Assembly (NCBI GenBank): GCA_049306095.1
Contig: JBAQPU010000030.1
Location: 1 to 64,000 of the forward strand
Direction: 5' to 3'
Origin: UBA2336 sp049306095
GTDB taxonomy: Bacteria; Bacteroidota; Bacteroidia; Cytophagales; Cyclobacteriaceae
DNA: 64,000 nucleotides
In this document: one piece after another, positions 16,328 through 24,681 of the stretch
Numbering within the stretch: the first letter of the stretch is position 1
How the letters are laid out: every line of letters begins with the position of its first letter
Position numbers and translations under genes: made by a program
Notes under the pieces: model-generated
Seen by the model: only the letters and a program-made list of their open reading frames with translations
Told to the model about the DNA's origin: nothing
Databases searched by the model: none

Positions 16328-16678
16328 ATGGCGGAGCATATTGAAACCGGTAGTCAGGGGGAAAGACTAGCAGCTGAATTTTTGAAGAAAAAGGGATATG
16401 AGATTGTTGTCCAAAATTACCGGCACAAACATTCGGAAATTGACCTGATCGTTAAAACCGAAACACTGCTGGTGTTTGTTGAGGTAAAGACAAGAAGTTC
16501 ATCTTCATTTGGTGAGCCCGAAACATTTGTTGATTCAAAAAAGGCAGCCAGGATTTTTGAGGGGGCCGAGCAATACATGGTTGATAATCACTGGAGCGGA
16601 AATATCCGGTTCGATATTGTTGCCGTGAAAACGGGGGTACAAACGGAGATTGTTCACTTTGAGGATGCTTTTCATTAA
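16328..16678 (+). CDS. yraN: YraN family (UPF0102) endonuclease-like protein
   Basis: 116 residues. G-x-x-G-E-x-x-A-A-x-x-L-x-x-x-G-Y (about 9-25), then E-I-D-L-I-V, F-V-E-V-K-T-R-S-S (about 52-60), the D...E-x-K core of a restriction-endonuclease-like fold. Function of the family is not settled. It is transcribed divergently from the SIS gene and ends at a long hairpin. Confidence 0.93.
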   Translation: MAEHIETGSQGERLAAEFLKKKGYEIVVQNYRHKHSEIDLIVKTETLLVFVEVKTRSSSSFGEPETFVDSKKAARIFEGAEQYMVDNHWSGNIRFDIVAVKTGVQTEIVHFEDAFH

Positions 16679-16680
16679 TA

Positions 16681-16754
16681 AGCACCAATGACCAAGCATC
16701 AAGACTCAAAATTGCCTTTTGAATTTTGGAGTTTGGTATTTGTTATTTGGTGCT
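16681..16754. repeat. Long imperfect inverted repeat between convergent genes
   Basis: Outer arms agcaccaa / ttggtgct and inner arms ctcaaaatt / gaattttggag. About 33 bases on each side with several mismatches, mostly G-U compatible in RNA. It can terminate both yraN and the convergent MORN-like gene. The sequence style resembles the inverted repeats around the two cassettes in this window, but no gene lies inside. Confidence 0.6.
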
Positions 16755-16761
16755 TGTAATT

Positions 16762-17586
16762 TCACTTGGTGCTCATTTTGTTGTTCCGGTAAATCTCTTT
16801 CCCCTTTTCATTCCACTCCGACCGAACATAGGGTAACACGTCTTTGTCAAAGGGTTCTTTCGAATAGGTGATTAACTTTTTCCGTTTGCCGCTGGGGTAG
16901 TATTCAACCCAATTGCCCACTTTAGCGTTCCACTTGTACTCACCGGTCACGGCTACAAGTCCGTTTTCATGAAACATGTAGTAGTACCCTTCCTTTTCTC
17001 CAAACTCAATGGGCGTGAGTTCTTTTACCTTCTTTTTTTCTAACGGATCATAATACGTTACCTGCGATTCCTTTGGCCACCCGCGATAATATTTTGCTTT
17101 GTCTGACAGGGTGCTGTCGCGGCTGTACGTCATCCACCGCCCATGTTTAGTGCCTTTGTAGTAAATTCCTTCTTCCAGTACAACCTGGTTCATCATTCGC
17201 TTATACGGACCGTGCAGCAATACTCCTTTGGTGGGATCAAACTTACTGGTTCTTCTTACTTCCCTTCGGGCGAAATCGTAATAGTAGATGTCGCGAACAA
17301 ACGTTTTTGGTGTTTCAGTCTTTTTCAGGTAATAAAAGAGTTCGTAGGTTACCCTGTCACCGGTGCCTCTGCGTGAAAATCCTTTTTTTGTTTTGATGCC
17401 GTAGAAAACTTTTTTCTTGACCTTTTTCTTTTTAGTAGGAACCGGTTCTTCTTCTTTGAGAAAATCGAGGTTAACGGGCGTATCAACAGTGAAGGGCTGA
17501 TCCTGTGGCTCATCTTGTTGGGCTATAACGTCCAATGAAGTAATTATTCCTACGAGTAAAACAAGACAAGCGGTTTTCAACTGCAT
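16762..17586 (-). CDS. Secreted MORN-variant (YwqK-like) repeat protein
   Basis: 274 residues with a signal peptide (LKTACLVLLVGIITSLDVIAQ). A Lys-rich stretch (KKKKVKKKV) is at ~53-61. From ~110, several repeats of the type G-x-Y-Y-K-G-T-K-H-G-R-W-M-T-Y, Y-Y-M-F-H-E-N-G-L-V-A-V-T-G-E-Y and G-N-W-V-E-Y-Y-P-S-G-K follow. These are the toxin-antitoxin 'YwqK' or MORN_2 repeats, common in secreted Bacteroidetes proteins of unknown role. No toxin gene is next to it. Confidence 0.8.
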   Translation of the reverse strand: MQLKTACLVLLVGIITSLDVIAQQDEPQDQPFTVDTPVNLDFLKEEEPVPTKKKKVKKKVFYGIKTKKGFSRRGTGDRVTYELFYYLKKTETPKTFVRDIYYYDFARREVRRTSKFDPTKGVLLHGPYKRMMNQVVLEEGIYYKGTKHGRWMTYSRDSTLSDKAKYYRGWPKESQVTYYDPLEKKKVKELTPIEFGEKEGYYYMFHENGLVAVTGEYKWNAKVGNWVEYYPSGKRKKLITYSKEPFDKDVLPYVRSEWNEKGKEIYRNNKMSTK

Positions 17587-17662
17587 ATCACTAAAACGAA
17601 GTGAAAATTGAAAAAGTGTGAGGAGAAATGCAACCCCTCAGCCCTTTTGGTGAGGAAGGAAG

Positions 17663-17704
17663 ACCCCTCCGCCCTTCGGGCACCTCCCCTTTACAGGGGA
17701 GGAG
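17663..17704. repeat. Dispersed GC-rich palindromic element, partial copy
   Basis: acccctccgcccttcgggca then cctcccctttacaggggagg. Related to the inner part of the 20354-20423 element. A second partial copy follows at 17751-17793. Region 17587-17800 has no gene. Confidence 0.75.
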
Positions 17705-17750
17705 TAATTTTTTATTGGAGCGGTCACCTCACCGTTGATGTCTTGAGAAC

Positions 17751-17793
17751 AACCCCTCCGCTCTTCGGGCACCTCCCCTTTTTAAGGGGAGGA
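17751..17793. repeat. Dispersed GC-rich palindromic element, second partial copy
   Basis: aacccctccgctcttcgggc then acctcccctttttaagggga. Same orientation as the copy at 17663-17704; hairpin cctcccctt/aaggggagg, 8 bases after the end of htpG on its transcript. Confidence 0.75.
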
Positions 17794-17800
17794 TTAGATA

Positions 17801-19699
17801 TTACGATACTAAATCAACGCTTCGTTTGATAAAACCTGTAAGGTCGCCACCGGTTAGCATGTTTTGAGAAAGCAGCCCCAGGTCAAAGGCCTGTTTGGCA
17901 AGCTTTGTTTTTAGCTCTTCAGAGTCGGCTCGGATAATTTTTTGTATCAGGGAATGGTTGCCGTTGATGGCAACCGCATAATTATCCGGCATGCTTCCCA
18001 TAAAAGCATACCCGCCACCACCCATCTTTGCCATGTCTTTCATTCTGCGCATGAATTCAGTCATGGTAATCACTACAGGTAGTTCATCGGGGGCCATCGA
18101 TTCAACCGATACTGTCATATTTTTGTTATTGATGGCTTTTTCAAAAACATTTTTTACCTGTTCTTTCTCGGCATCCGACAAAACGCTTTCAATCTTTTCA
18201 TCTTTTGGAATAAGTTTATCAGCCGTGTCGCTGTCAACCCGTTTGATTTGAGTTTTCTCTAATTTTTGTTCCAGCGTATTAATAAAATGATTGTCCAGCG
18301 GACCATCGAGCAACAACACATCGTAGGCTTTACTTTTAACTGTTTGGATGAAGCTATCCTGCTTGCCCGGATCGGATGCGTACACGTAAATCACATTGCC
18401 ATCCTTATCCGTCTGTGTGGCTTTTACCTTTTCCTTGTACTCATCCAGGGTAAAGTATTTGCTTTCGATATTTTTGAACAACGCGAAATCTTTCGCGCGA
18501 TCGTAAAATTTCTCATCGCTGATGATGCCGTATTTTACAAACAGGTTGATATCGTCCCATTTCTTTTCAAAGTCGGAACGGTCTTTCTTGAACAACTCCT
18601 GCAGTTTATCGGCTACCTTTTTAGTGATATGCTGACTGATTTTTTTAACATTTGTATCGCTTTGCAGATAGCTGCGTGAAACGTTGAGCGGAATATCCGG
18701 TGAATCCAACACCCCGTGCAACATCATCAGAAAATCAGGAACGACATCCTTTACCTCATCGGTAATGAATACCTGGCGCGAATAGAGCTGAATTTTGTTT
18801 TTCTGCAATTCGAAATCGTTCTTCACTTTTGGGAAGTACAACACGCCCGTTAAGTTGAAGGGATAATCTACGTTCAGGTGAATCCAGAACAACGGATCTT
18901 CACCGAAGGGATAAAGTTCTTTGTAAAACTTCAGGTAGTCCTCGTCTTTTAAATCGTTCGGGGCTTTTGTCCAGACAGGTGTGGTGGTGTTAATGATCCG
19001 GTCAACGGTTACGGATTTGTATTTTGGCTTCCCTTCTTTGTCAACGCCATCTTCAACTTGTTCCTCTTTTGTTCCGAATTTGATTTCAACCGGCAGAAAC
19101 TTGCAGTATTTTTCAAGAATACCCTTCAATCTCCATTCATCCAGAAACTCTTCCGATTCCGCATTTACATGGAGGATAACATCGGTGCCACGGGCTTCTT
19201 TTTTTGCGGATGATAATTCAAATTCGGTTGAACCATCGCACGCCCATTTTGCAGCTTCGGTTCCTTCTTTGAATGATTTTGAAATTACTTCCACTTGATC
19301 AGCTACCATAAAGGCTGAGTAGAAGCCTAAGCCGAATTTTCCAATGATATCTTTACCGTCCAGTTTATCCTTAAACTTTTCAACAAATTCGGTAGCGCCT
19401 GAAAAGGCAATCTGGTTGATGTACTTTTTTATTTCCTCACCCGTCATGCCAATACCTTTATCGCTCACGGTGATGGTCTTTTTCTTTTTATCGAAGCTCA
19501 CTTCAATTTTCAGGTCGCCTAGTTCACCCTGGAACTCACCCATCGAGGAAAGCTTTTTGATTTTTTGGGTCGCATCCACCGCATTACTCACCAATTCACG
19601 CAAAAAGATTTCGTGATCGGAGTAAAGGAATTTTTTAATGATGGGGAAAATATTCTCGGTATGGATGGAAATAGAGCCCTTTTCCTGAACGGTTGACAT
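17801..19699 (-). CDS. htpG: Molecular chaperone HtpG (Hsp90)
   Basis: 632 residues starting M-S-T-V-Q-E-K-G-S-I-S-I-H-T-E at 19699. An earlier ATG 20 codons upstream would translate through a hairpin and is not family-like. GHKL ATPase domain: R-E-L-V-S-N-A-V-D-A, D-K-G-I-G-M-T, I-G-K-F-G-L-G-F-Y-S. The middle domain and C-terminal dimer domain follow, without a eukaryotic MEEVD tail. It folds or holds client proteins with DnaK. Transcribed singly. Confidence 0.96.
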   Translation of the reverse strand: MSTVQEKGSISIHTENIFPIIKKFLYSDHEIFLRELVSNAVDATQKIKKLSSMGEFQGELGDLKIEVSFDKKKKTITVSDKGIGMTGEEIKKYINQIAFSGATEFVEKFKDKLDGKDIIGKFGLGFYSAFMVADQVEVISKSFKEGTEAAKWACDGSTEFELSSAKKEARGTDVILHVNAESEEFLDEWRLKGILEKYCKFLPVEIKFGTKEEQVEDGVDKEGKPKYKSVTVDRIINTTTPVWTKAPNDLKDEDYLKFYKELYPFGEDPLFWIHLNVDYPFNLTGVLYFPKVKNDFELQKNKIQLYSRQVFITDEVKDVVPDFLMMLHGVLDSPDIPLNVSRSYLQSDTNVKKISQHITKKVADKLQELFKKDRSDFEKKWDDINLFVKYGIISDEKFYDRAKDFALFKNIESKYFTLDEYKEKVKATQTDKDGNVIYVYASDPGKQDSFIQTVKSKAYDVLLLDGPLDNHFINTLEQKLEKTQIKRVDSDTADKLIPKDEKIESVLSDAEKEQVKNVFEKAINNKNMTVSVESMAPDELPVVITMTEFMRRMKDMAKMGGGGYAFMGSMPDNYAVAINGNHSLIQKIIRADSEELKTKLAKQAFDLGLLSQNMLTGGDLTGFIKRSVDLVS

Positions 19700-19721
19700 A
19701 GTTTTTAAGGTTAAAATGATA

Positions 19722-19744
19722 AAATCCTGCTGGGGGCAGGATTT
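19722..19744 (-). terminator. Hairpin between DUF4293 gene and htpG
   Basis: Perfect 9-bp stem aaatcctgc/gcaggattt with a five-base loop. On the minus strand it follows the DUF4293 gene and ends 'attttatc'. It lies in the htpG 5' region, so it could be a terminator of the upstream gene or a leader structure. Confidence 0.55.
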
Positions 19745-19861
19745 CAAATTGTATTCCAATTATAAACGGGTGACAGGTTGGCAGATATTATTCGATGGTT
19801 TGAGTCCTAAATCCTAAGTCAATTCCATGGTCTGTGCCCTCCCAGACCGCCAACACAATAT

Positions 19862-20326
19862 TTACCTCAACCTCTCTGAATCCCTCACCAACCTTTCATC
19901 CCTTCTGATGAATCGGAGCGCCAGCCAGTTGCACAGCACTGCTCCAAAAATCAGGAACATGCCCAACCCGTTTTTGGCGGCTGCCGGATATACCTTAGAC
20001 AATTGTACGGTGAACACCACAATGGAAATCATGGATCCCAGTAAAAGTAGTGTATTGAGTAAACCTAGTTTCATTTGCAGCATGCGGTTATCAAAGCGCC
20101 TGATTTCAATAATTGAAATGGTTGCAGCGGCCACAACCAATACTGCCGTAAGCGCATACGGGTAGTAGGTGTACTGGCCTTTTTCCAATAAATAAAATGG
20201 TGTGAGCGTTATCACTATTCCTTCTGCTTGCCCTTGCCAAACCGGCATTACCAGGGAAATAATCAAAGCCACGATGGTTATACCCAGAAATACTGTTTGA
20301 ATTCTTTGCCACATATAGGTGTTCAT
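19862..20326 (-). CDS. DUF4293 family membrane protein
   Basis: 154 residues with four membrane helices (about 9-30, 50-70, 80-105, 115-135) and the typical N-terminus M-W-Q-R-I-Q-T-V-F-L. The ATG at 20326 precedes this by four codons; the Met at 20314 is an alternative start. A Bacteroidetes family of unknown function. Confidence 0.88.
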   Translation of the reverse strand: MNTYMWQRIQTVFLGITIVALIISLVMPVWQGQAEGIVITLTPFYLLEKGQYTYYPYALTAVLVVAAATISIIEIRRFDNRMLQMKLGLLNTLLLLGSMISIVVFTVQLSKVYPAAAKNGLGMFLIFGAVLCNWLALRFIRRDERLVRDSERLR

Positions 20327-20353
20327 TTAACTTGCCTCAAAACTACTAATTAA

Positions 20354-20423
20354 ACCTCACCCCTCCCATCCTCCCCTCTCCTTGAAAAGGAGAGGGGAGG
20401 TGCCGAAGGCGGTGGGGTGAGGT
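20354..20423. repeat. Dispersed GC-rich palindromic element, full copy
   Basis: 70 bases from acctcacccc to ggggtgaggt with an inner hairpin cccctctcctt/aaggagagggg. It ends two bases before the ATG of the thiolase gene, so its last bases (gtgaggt) stand where a ribosome binding site would be. Confidence 0.88.
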
Positions 20424-20425
20424 AT

Positions 20426-21628
20426 ATGAAAACTGCTTACATCGTTGATATTCTTCGCACTCCTGTTGGAAAGTATGGAGGCACACTGGCTTCCGTTCGG
20501 CCCGATGACCTGGCAGCGCACGCCATAAAAAAATTGATGGAACGAAATCCGGCCATCGATCCTAAACTGGTGGAAGATGTGGTATTTGGCGCAGCTAATC
20601 AGTCTGGCGAAGACAACCGAAATGTTGCGCGCATGGCGTTGTTGTTGGCAGGGCTTCCCGCTGAGATTGGAGGAGTTACCGTTAATCGATTATGTGCTTC
20701 CGGATTGCAGGCCATCATGGATGCATCGCGCGCAATTATGCTAGGCGAAGGCGAAGCCTACATCGCTGGCGGAGTAGAAAGCATGAGTCGCGCTCCGTTT
20801 GTGATGGCGAAAGCTGATGAAGCGTTTGCGCGTAAAGCAGAAGTTTATGATACAACTATCGGCTGGCGATTTATTAATTCAGAACTTTCGAAGTTGTATC
20901 ACCCTTATTCGATGGGCGAAACAGCGGAGAATGTGGCAGCAAAATGGAAGATCGGTCGGGAGGCGCAGGATGAATTTGCCTTTCAATCGCAACGGAAATA
21001 TCAGCAAGCGCATGAGGCTGGTAAGTTTAAAGAAGAACTGATTGCTGTTCCTGTTTCGCAGGGGAAAGGTGAAATTCTTTCGTTTGAAAAAGATGAGCAT
21101 CCTCGTGTATCAACCATTGAAAAACTGGCAACGCTTAAACCGGCTTTCCGCGAAGGCGGCTCTGTTACTGCGGGAAACTCTTCCGGCATCAACGATGGGG
21201 CGGCAGCCAGTTTGATGGTGAGCGAAGATGTGTTGAAACGATTTAACCTAAAGCCGCTTGCGCGGATAGTCTCGGTTGCTGTTGCAGGAGTTGACCCGGC
21301 TTACATGGGGGTTGGCCCTGTTCCGGCCACACAAAAAGCATTGAAGCGGGCAGGATTAAAAATAAACGATCTTGGGTTGACTGAAATCAACGAAGCATTT
21401 GCGTCTCAGGCACTGGCCAGCATACGTGATCTCGGGATAAATCCGGAGATTGTAAATGTAAACGGAGGTTCCATTGCCATCGGTCATCCGCTTGGCTGCA
21501 GTGGTGTGCGCATCAGTGCCACGCTTCTTCACGAAATGCAAAAGAGAAAAGTAAAATATGGATTGGCCACCATGTGCATTGGTGTGGGACAGGGAGCTGC
21601 TATCGTATATGAGAATTTGAGAAGTTAG
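20426..21628 (+). CDS. Thiolase (acetyl-CoA acyltransferase, 3-oxoadipyl-CoA thiolase-like)
   Basis: 400 residues from ATG 20426 (a GTG three codons earlier lies in the repeat). Catalytic Cys in N-R-L-C-A-S-G (about 90), N-E-A-F-A with the conserved His/Asn region, G-G-S-I-A-I-G-H-P-L-G-C-S-G near 347-360, and C-I-G-V-G-Q-G near 385. E-D-N-R-N-V-A-R-M-A-L-L is the pattern of PaaJ/PcaF-type thiolases. It joins or splits acyl-CoA units, in fatty acid or aromatic breakdown. No other beta-oxidation gene is adjacent. Stop codon overlaps the inverted repeat of the next cassette. Confidence 0.9.
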   Translation: MKTAYIVDILRTPVGKYGGTLASVRPDDLAAHAIKKLMERNPAIDPKLVEDVVFGAANQSGEDNRNVARMALLLAGLPAEIGGVTVNRLCASGLQAIMDASRAIMLGEGEAYIAGGVESMSRAPFVMAKADEAFARKAEVYDTTIGWRFINSELSKLYHPYSMGETAENVAAKWKIGREAQDEFAFQSQRKYQQAHEAGKFKEELIAVPVSQGKGEILSFEKDEHPRVSTIEKLATLKPAFREGGSVTAGNSSGINDGAAASLMVSEDVLKRFNLKPLARIVSVAVAGVDPAYMGVGPVPATQKALKRAGLKINDLGLTEINEAFASQALASIRDLGINPEIVNVNGGSIAIGHPLGCSGVRISATLLHEMQKRKVKYGLATMCIGVGQGAAIVYENLRS

Positions 21629-21646
21629 GAGTTGAGAGTTGAGTAG
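21627..21646. repeat. Terminal inverted repeat of four-helix-bundle cassette (upstream end)
   Basis: aggagttgagagttgagtag matches the reverse complement of 22048-22067 at 18 of 20 positions. It begins within the stop codon of the thiolase gene. Confidence 0.85.
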
Positions 21647-21687
21647 TTTGAATTTTAGAGGCGCTGGAAAAAGTAATTATAATTCAA

Positions 21688-22062
21688 ATGGAAAAAACAA
21701 ATCATTTTGAGCAATTGATTGTCTGGCAGAAAGCACATCAATTTGTTTTGAACGTTTATGCATTGACCAAGCTCTTTCCAAAAGAGGAAATGTTTGGATT
21801 GACAAGCCAGTTTAGAAGAGCATCGATTTCCATTGCAGCAAACATTGCAGAAGGCTATTCAAAAAAAGGCACCAAGGATAAAATCAGATTTCTAAATATT
21901 TCACAGGGATCGTTGTCAGAATGCAAGTATTATCTGAGGCTAACAAAGGACCTACAATATGCTATTGTTGATCAACTTGAAATTGACCTTGAAGAAGTGA
22001 GTAAACTATTGAATGCTTATTCAAGAGGAATTTCAAAAAATTCTCAGCTACTCAACTCCTAA
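21688..22062 (+). CDS. Four-helix-bundle protein (S23 / 23S rRNA intervening-sequence protein family)
   Basis: 124 residues. F-E-Q-L-I-V-W-Q-K-A-H-Q-F (about 7-19), then F-P-x-x-E-x-F-G-L-T-S-Q-F-R-R-A-S-I-S-I-A-A-N-I-A-E-G-Y (31-58), then S-L-S-E-C-K-Y-Y-L near 80: the full family pattern. Relatives are encoded in intervening sequences of 23S rRNA and in diversity-generating retroelements (Avd). Here it is free-standing inside an operon, between inverted repeats; the last codons (L-L-N-S-stop) are part of the downstream repeat. Role unknown; such proteins bind nucleic acid. Confidence 0.92.
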   Translation: MEKTNHFEQLIVWQKAHQFVLNVYALTKLFPKEEMFGLTSQFRRASISIAANIAEGYSKKGTKDKIRFLNISQGSLSECKYYLRLTKDLQYAIVDQLEIDLEEVSKLLNAYSRGISKNSQLLNS

Positions 22063-22067
22063 CTCCT
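22048..22067. repeat. Terminal inverted repeat of four-helix-bundle cassette (downstream end)
   Basis: ctactcaactcctaactcct pairs with 21627-21646. The stop codon of the cassette gene (22060-22062) lies within it. truA starts three bases after it. Confidence 0.85.
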
Positions 22068-22070
22068 CAA

Positions 22071-22826
22071 ATGCCAAGATTTCTCTTCGAAATCAGTTAC
22101 AACGGAACGTCCTACAATGGTTGGCAAAGTCAGCAGAATGCTACAGGCATTCAGGAAATTGTTGAGCACGCCTTATCCAAATTGTTGCGTACAGAAATTA
22201 AAATAGTTGGTAGTGGCCGTACCGATACTGGCGTACATTGTGAACAGCAGTTTTTTCATGCCGATATTGAAAAATCGTTTGACGAAAACAACCTTGTTCT
22301 CCGCTTAAACTCGTTGCTTCCAAAAGATATTGCTATTCAGGGTATCCTAAAAATAAAGCGTGAGGCCAGCGCACGGTACGATGCAACAGAACGAACCTAT
22401 CACTACCGAATTACAAAAAAGAAGAATCCTTTTCTGGAAGGGCTGGCCTGGCATTATTTTAAACCAGCCGATTGTAAAACCATGAACAAGGCAGCTGCGT
22501 TATTATTGGGCGAACATGACTTCGAGTGCTTCAGTAAAGTGAAGACGGATGTGAATCACTTCATGTGCACAATTAAAAAGGCATCCTGGAGTGAAGCGGG
22601 CGATAGGCTGGAGTTTACCATAACCGCGAACCGGTTTTTACGAGGTATGGTTCGCGCTATTGTTGGAACACTGCTTGATGTTGGTTCAGGAAAAATTTCG
22701 GTTGATGATTTTTGTGAAATCCTGAAAAGCAAAGACAGAAAAAAAGCAGGGGCTAATGTTCCTGCGCACGGTTTATACCTGACAAGTGTAAAGTATTCGA
22801 AAACAATATTTATAAATATCAAGTAA
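22071..22826 (+). CDS. truA: tRNA pseudouridine(38-40) synthase
   Basis: 251 residues. Catalytic Asp in S-G-R-T-D-T-G-V-H (about 48-56), early Y-N-G-T-S-Y-N-G-W-Q, F-L-R-G-M-V-R-A-I-V-G-T (about 182-193). Makes pseudouridine in the anticodon stem of tRNAs. The ATG stands directly behind the inverted repeat of the four-helix-bundle cassette, so the original 5' region has been replaced or displaced. Confidence 0.96.
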   Translation: MPRFLFEISYNGTSYNGWQSQQNATGIQEIVEHALSKLLRTEIKIVGSGRTDTGVHCEQQFFHADIEKSFDENNLVLRLNSLLPKDIAIQGILKIKREASARYDATERTYHYRITKKKNPFLEGLAWHYFKPADCKTMNKAAALLLGEHDFECFSKVKTDVNHFMCTIKKASWSEAGDRLEFTITANRFLRGMVRAIVGTLLDVGSGKISVDDFCEILKSKDRKKAGANVPAHGLYLTSVKYSKTIFINIK

Positions 22827-22830
22827 GCTC

Positions 22831-22853
22831 AGCCCTCTCCACCGGAGGGGGCA
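22831..22853. repeat. Short GC-rich hairpin, fragment of the dispersed element
   Basis: ccctcc-type hairpin (agccctctccaccggagggg) between truA and the ABC exporter. Looks like a shortened copy of the element at 20354-20423. Confidence 0.5.
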
Positions 22854-22866
22854 GGCGTTGAGGTCT

Positions 22867-24639
22867 ATGGAGAAAGAACAGGTTAGCAGCGGCAACATTA
22901 TCGACTTCAAAGTGATCGGGCGGATCATGAAATTCGTTTCTCCGTACAAGGGGAGATTCTATACGGTCATTTTTCTCACGTTTGCAATTGGAGTTTTATC
23001 ACCGCTGCGACCGATGCTCATTCAACGAACCATCGACCACGATGTAACCGAAGGCGATTACCAAGGAATGATGTGGATGATGGTGATCCTGCTGGGGTTG
23101 TTAATCCTCCAAACCATCGCGCAGTATGTTCATACCTACTTATCGGGTTGGCTGGGTCAGCAAATCATCCGCGACATCCGGGCAAAATTGTATGAGCACC
23201 TGGTTAGTTTCCGGTTACGCTTTTTTGATAAAACACCCATTGGCCGGCTGGTAACTCGCACGATCTCCGATGTAGGAACACTGACGGATGTCTTTAGCGA
23301 AGGCCTTGCCGCCATGGTAAGCGATTTACTGCAGCTGGTTTTTATCCTAGCGTTTATGTTTTATGAAGACTGGCGGCTGGCGCTGGTAAGTTTGGCCACC
23401 ATTCCTTTGATGCTCGTTTCCACCTACATCTTCAAAGAGAAAATAAAAGTCACCTTTAACGATGTTCGCAACGCAGTAGCAAACCTGAATACTTTTGTGC
23501 AGGAGCACATCACTGGCATGAACGTGGTGCAAATTTTTGGCAGTGAGAAAAAAGAGTTTGAAAAATTTAAAGCGATCAATGAAGAACACAAACAGGCCAA
23601 CCTGCGTTCGGTTCTTTACTATTCAATTTACTTTCCTGTAGCAGAAATTATTGCGGCAGCCGGTATCGGGTTGTTGGTGTGGTACGGAGCAAAAGGCATC
23701 ATCAACGTGGATGAAACAGGAATCACGCTGGGAAAACTCGTGGCTTTTATCATGTACAATCAGTTGTTTTTCAGGCCCATTCGAATGATTGCCGATCGCT
23801 ACAACACCTTGCAGATGGGAATCGTCAGTTCATCCCGCATCATCAACCTGCTCGACAGCCATGAAGATATTCAGCAAAACGGAACGTTTAAACCCGAAAC
23901 CATTGCTGGCGAAGTGAAATTTGAAGGTGTTTGGTTTGCCTATAACGATGAGCAATACGTTCTTAAAAACATCAACCTCGACATCCGGCCGGGAGAAACC
24001 GTGGCGTTTGTTGGAGCAACCGGTGCCGGAAAATCATCGACCATCAATCTGCTCAGTCGTTTTTATGAAATCAATAAAGGCTCCATACAGGTTGATGGCA
24101 GAGACATTCGTGAATATGATTTAGGGGCGCTCCGTAAAAACATCGGTGTTGTTTTACAGGATGTGTTTCTGTTTTCCGATACCATCCTTGCCAACATTAC
24201 CCTGGGTAATGATGATGTTACCGAAGAAATGGTATGGCATGCTGCAGATTTAGTGGGCGCCCGAAAATTTATTGAGCGGTTGCCGGGTCAATTGTCGTAC
24301 AATGTGATGGAGCGGGGCGCGACCCTCTCCGTGGGGCAGCGGCAGTTGATCTCCTTTATACGGGCGATGGTTTATGATCCGAAAATTCTGGTGTTGGATG
24401 AAGCTACTTCTTCTGTGGATACGGAAACAGAAGAGCTCATTCAACAGGCCATTGGCAAAATGATGAGCGGGCGAACATCTATTGTGATTGCCCACCGGCT
24501 GTCAACCATTCAAAAAGCAAACAAGATTATCGTGCTGGACCATGGCGAAATCAAAGAAACCGGCCGCCATGAAGACCTTCTTCGGCAGGAAGGATACTAT
24601 TCTCAACTCTATAAAATGCAGTACAAGGAGTTTGTCTGA
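22867..24639 (+). CDS. ABC exporter, fused membrane and ATPase domains
   Basis: 590 residues from ATG 22867 (gaggtct precedes it; a TTG lies three codons upstream). Six-helix type I exporter domain (~20-320), then the ATPase: Walker A G-A-T-G-A-G-K-S-S, a signature reading T-L-S-V-G-Q-R-Q where the family has LSGGQ, Walker B I-L-V-L-D-E-A-T-S-S-V-D, H-loop I-A-H-R-L. Lipid, drug or peptide export; substrate unknown. The second exporter at 25605-27425 may be its heterodimer partner, although it lies on the other strand with a gene between. Confidence 0.93.
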   Translation: MEKEQVSSGNIIDFKVIGRIMKFVSPYKGRFYTVIFLTFAIGVLSPLRPMLIQRTIDHDVTEGDYQGMMWMMVILLGLLILQTIAQYVHTYLSGWLGQQIIRDIRAKLYEHLVSFRLRFFDKTPIGRLVTRTISDVGTLTDVFSEGLAAMVSDLLQLVFILAFMFYEDWRLALVSLATIPLMLVSTYIFKEKIKVTFNDVRNAVANLNTFVQEHITGMNVVQIFGSEKKEFEKFKAINEEHKQANLRSVLYYSIYFPVAEIIAAAGIGLLVWYGAKGIINVDETGITLGKLVAFIMYNQLFFRPIRMIADRYNTLQMGIVSSSRIINLLDSHEDIQQNGTFKPETIAGEVKFEGVWFAYNDEQYVLKNINLDIRPGETVAFVGATGAGKSSTINLLSRFYEINKGSIQVDGRDIREYDLGALRKNIGVVLQDVFLFSDTILANITLGNDDVTEEMVWHAADLVGARKFIERLPGQLSYNVMERGATLSVGQRQLISFIRAMVYDPKILVLDEATSSVDTETEELIQQAIGKMMSGRTSIVIAHRLSTIQKANKIIVLDHGEIKETGRHEDLLRQEGYYSQLYKMQYKEFV

Positions 24640-24668
24640 AGGCCGCCTGTCGGTTAAAGCAAAAGGTT

Positions 24669-24676
24669 TATATTTG
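24669..24676 (+). promoter_or_regulatory. TAnnTTTG box just before an ATG
   Basis: tatatttg matches the -7 consensus, only five bases before the ATG at 24682. If used, the transcript would be almost leaderless, or the true start is the Met 10 codons later. Confidence 0.4.
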
Positions 24677-24681
24677 CTTTA

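Noticed and set aside
16762..17586. A toxin-antitoxin module suggested by the YwqK-like repeats
   Set aside because: No toxin partner next to it and it has a signal peptide; the name of the repeat family is not evidence of such a role.
17663..17793. Direct GC-rich repeats that might be a CRISPR array
   Set aside because: Only two copies, each a palindrome of the dispersed family, with no regular spacers. No CRISPR or cas gene was found anywhere in the window.
17801..19759. HtpG frame extended by 20 codons
   Set aside because: The extension runs through a hairpin and is not part of Hsp90; the start at 19699 is typical.
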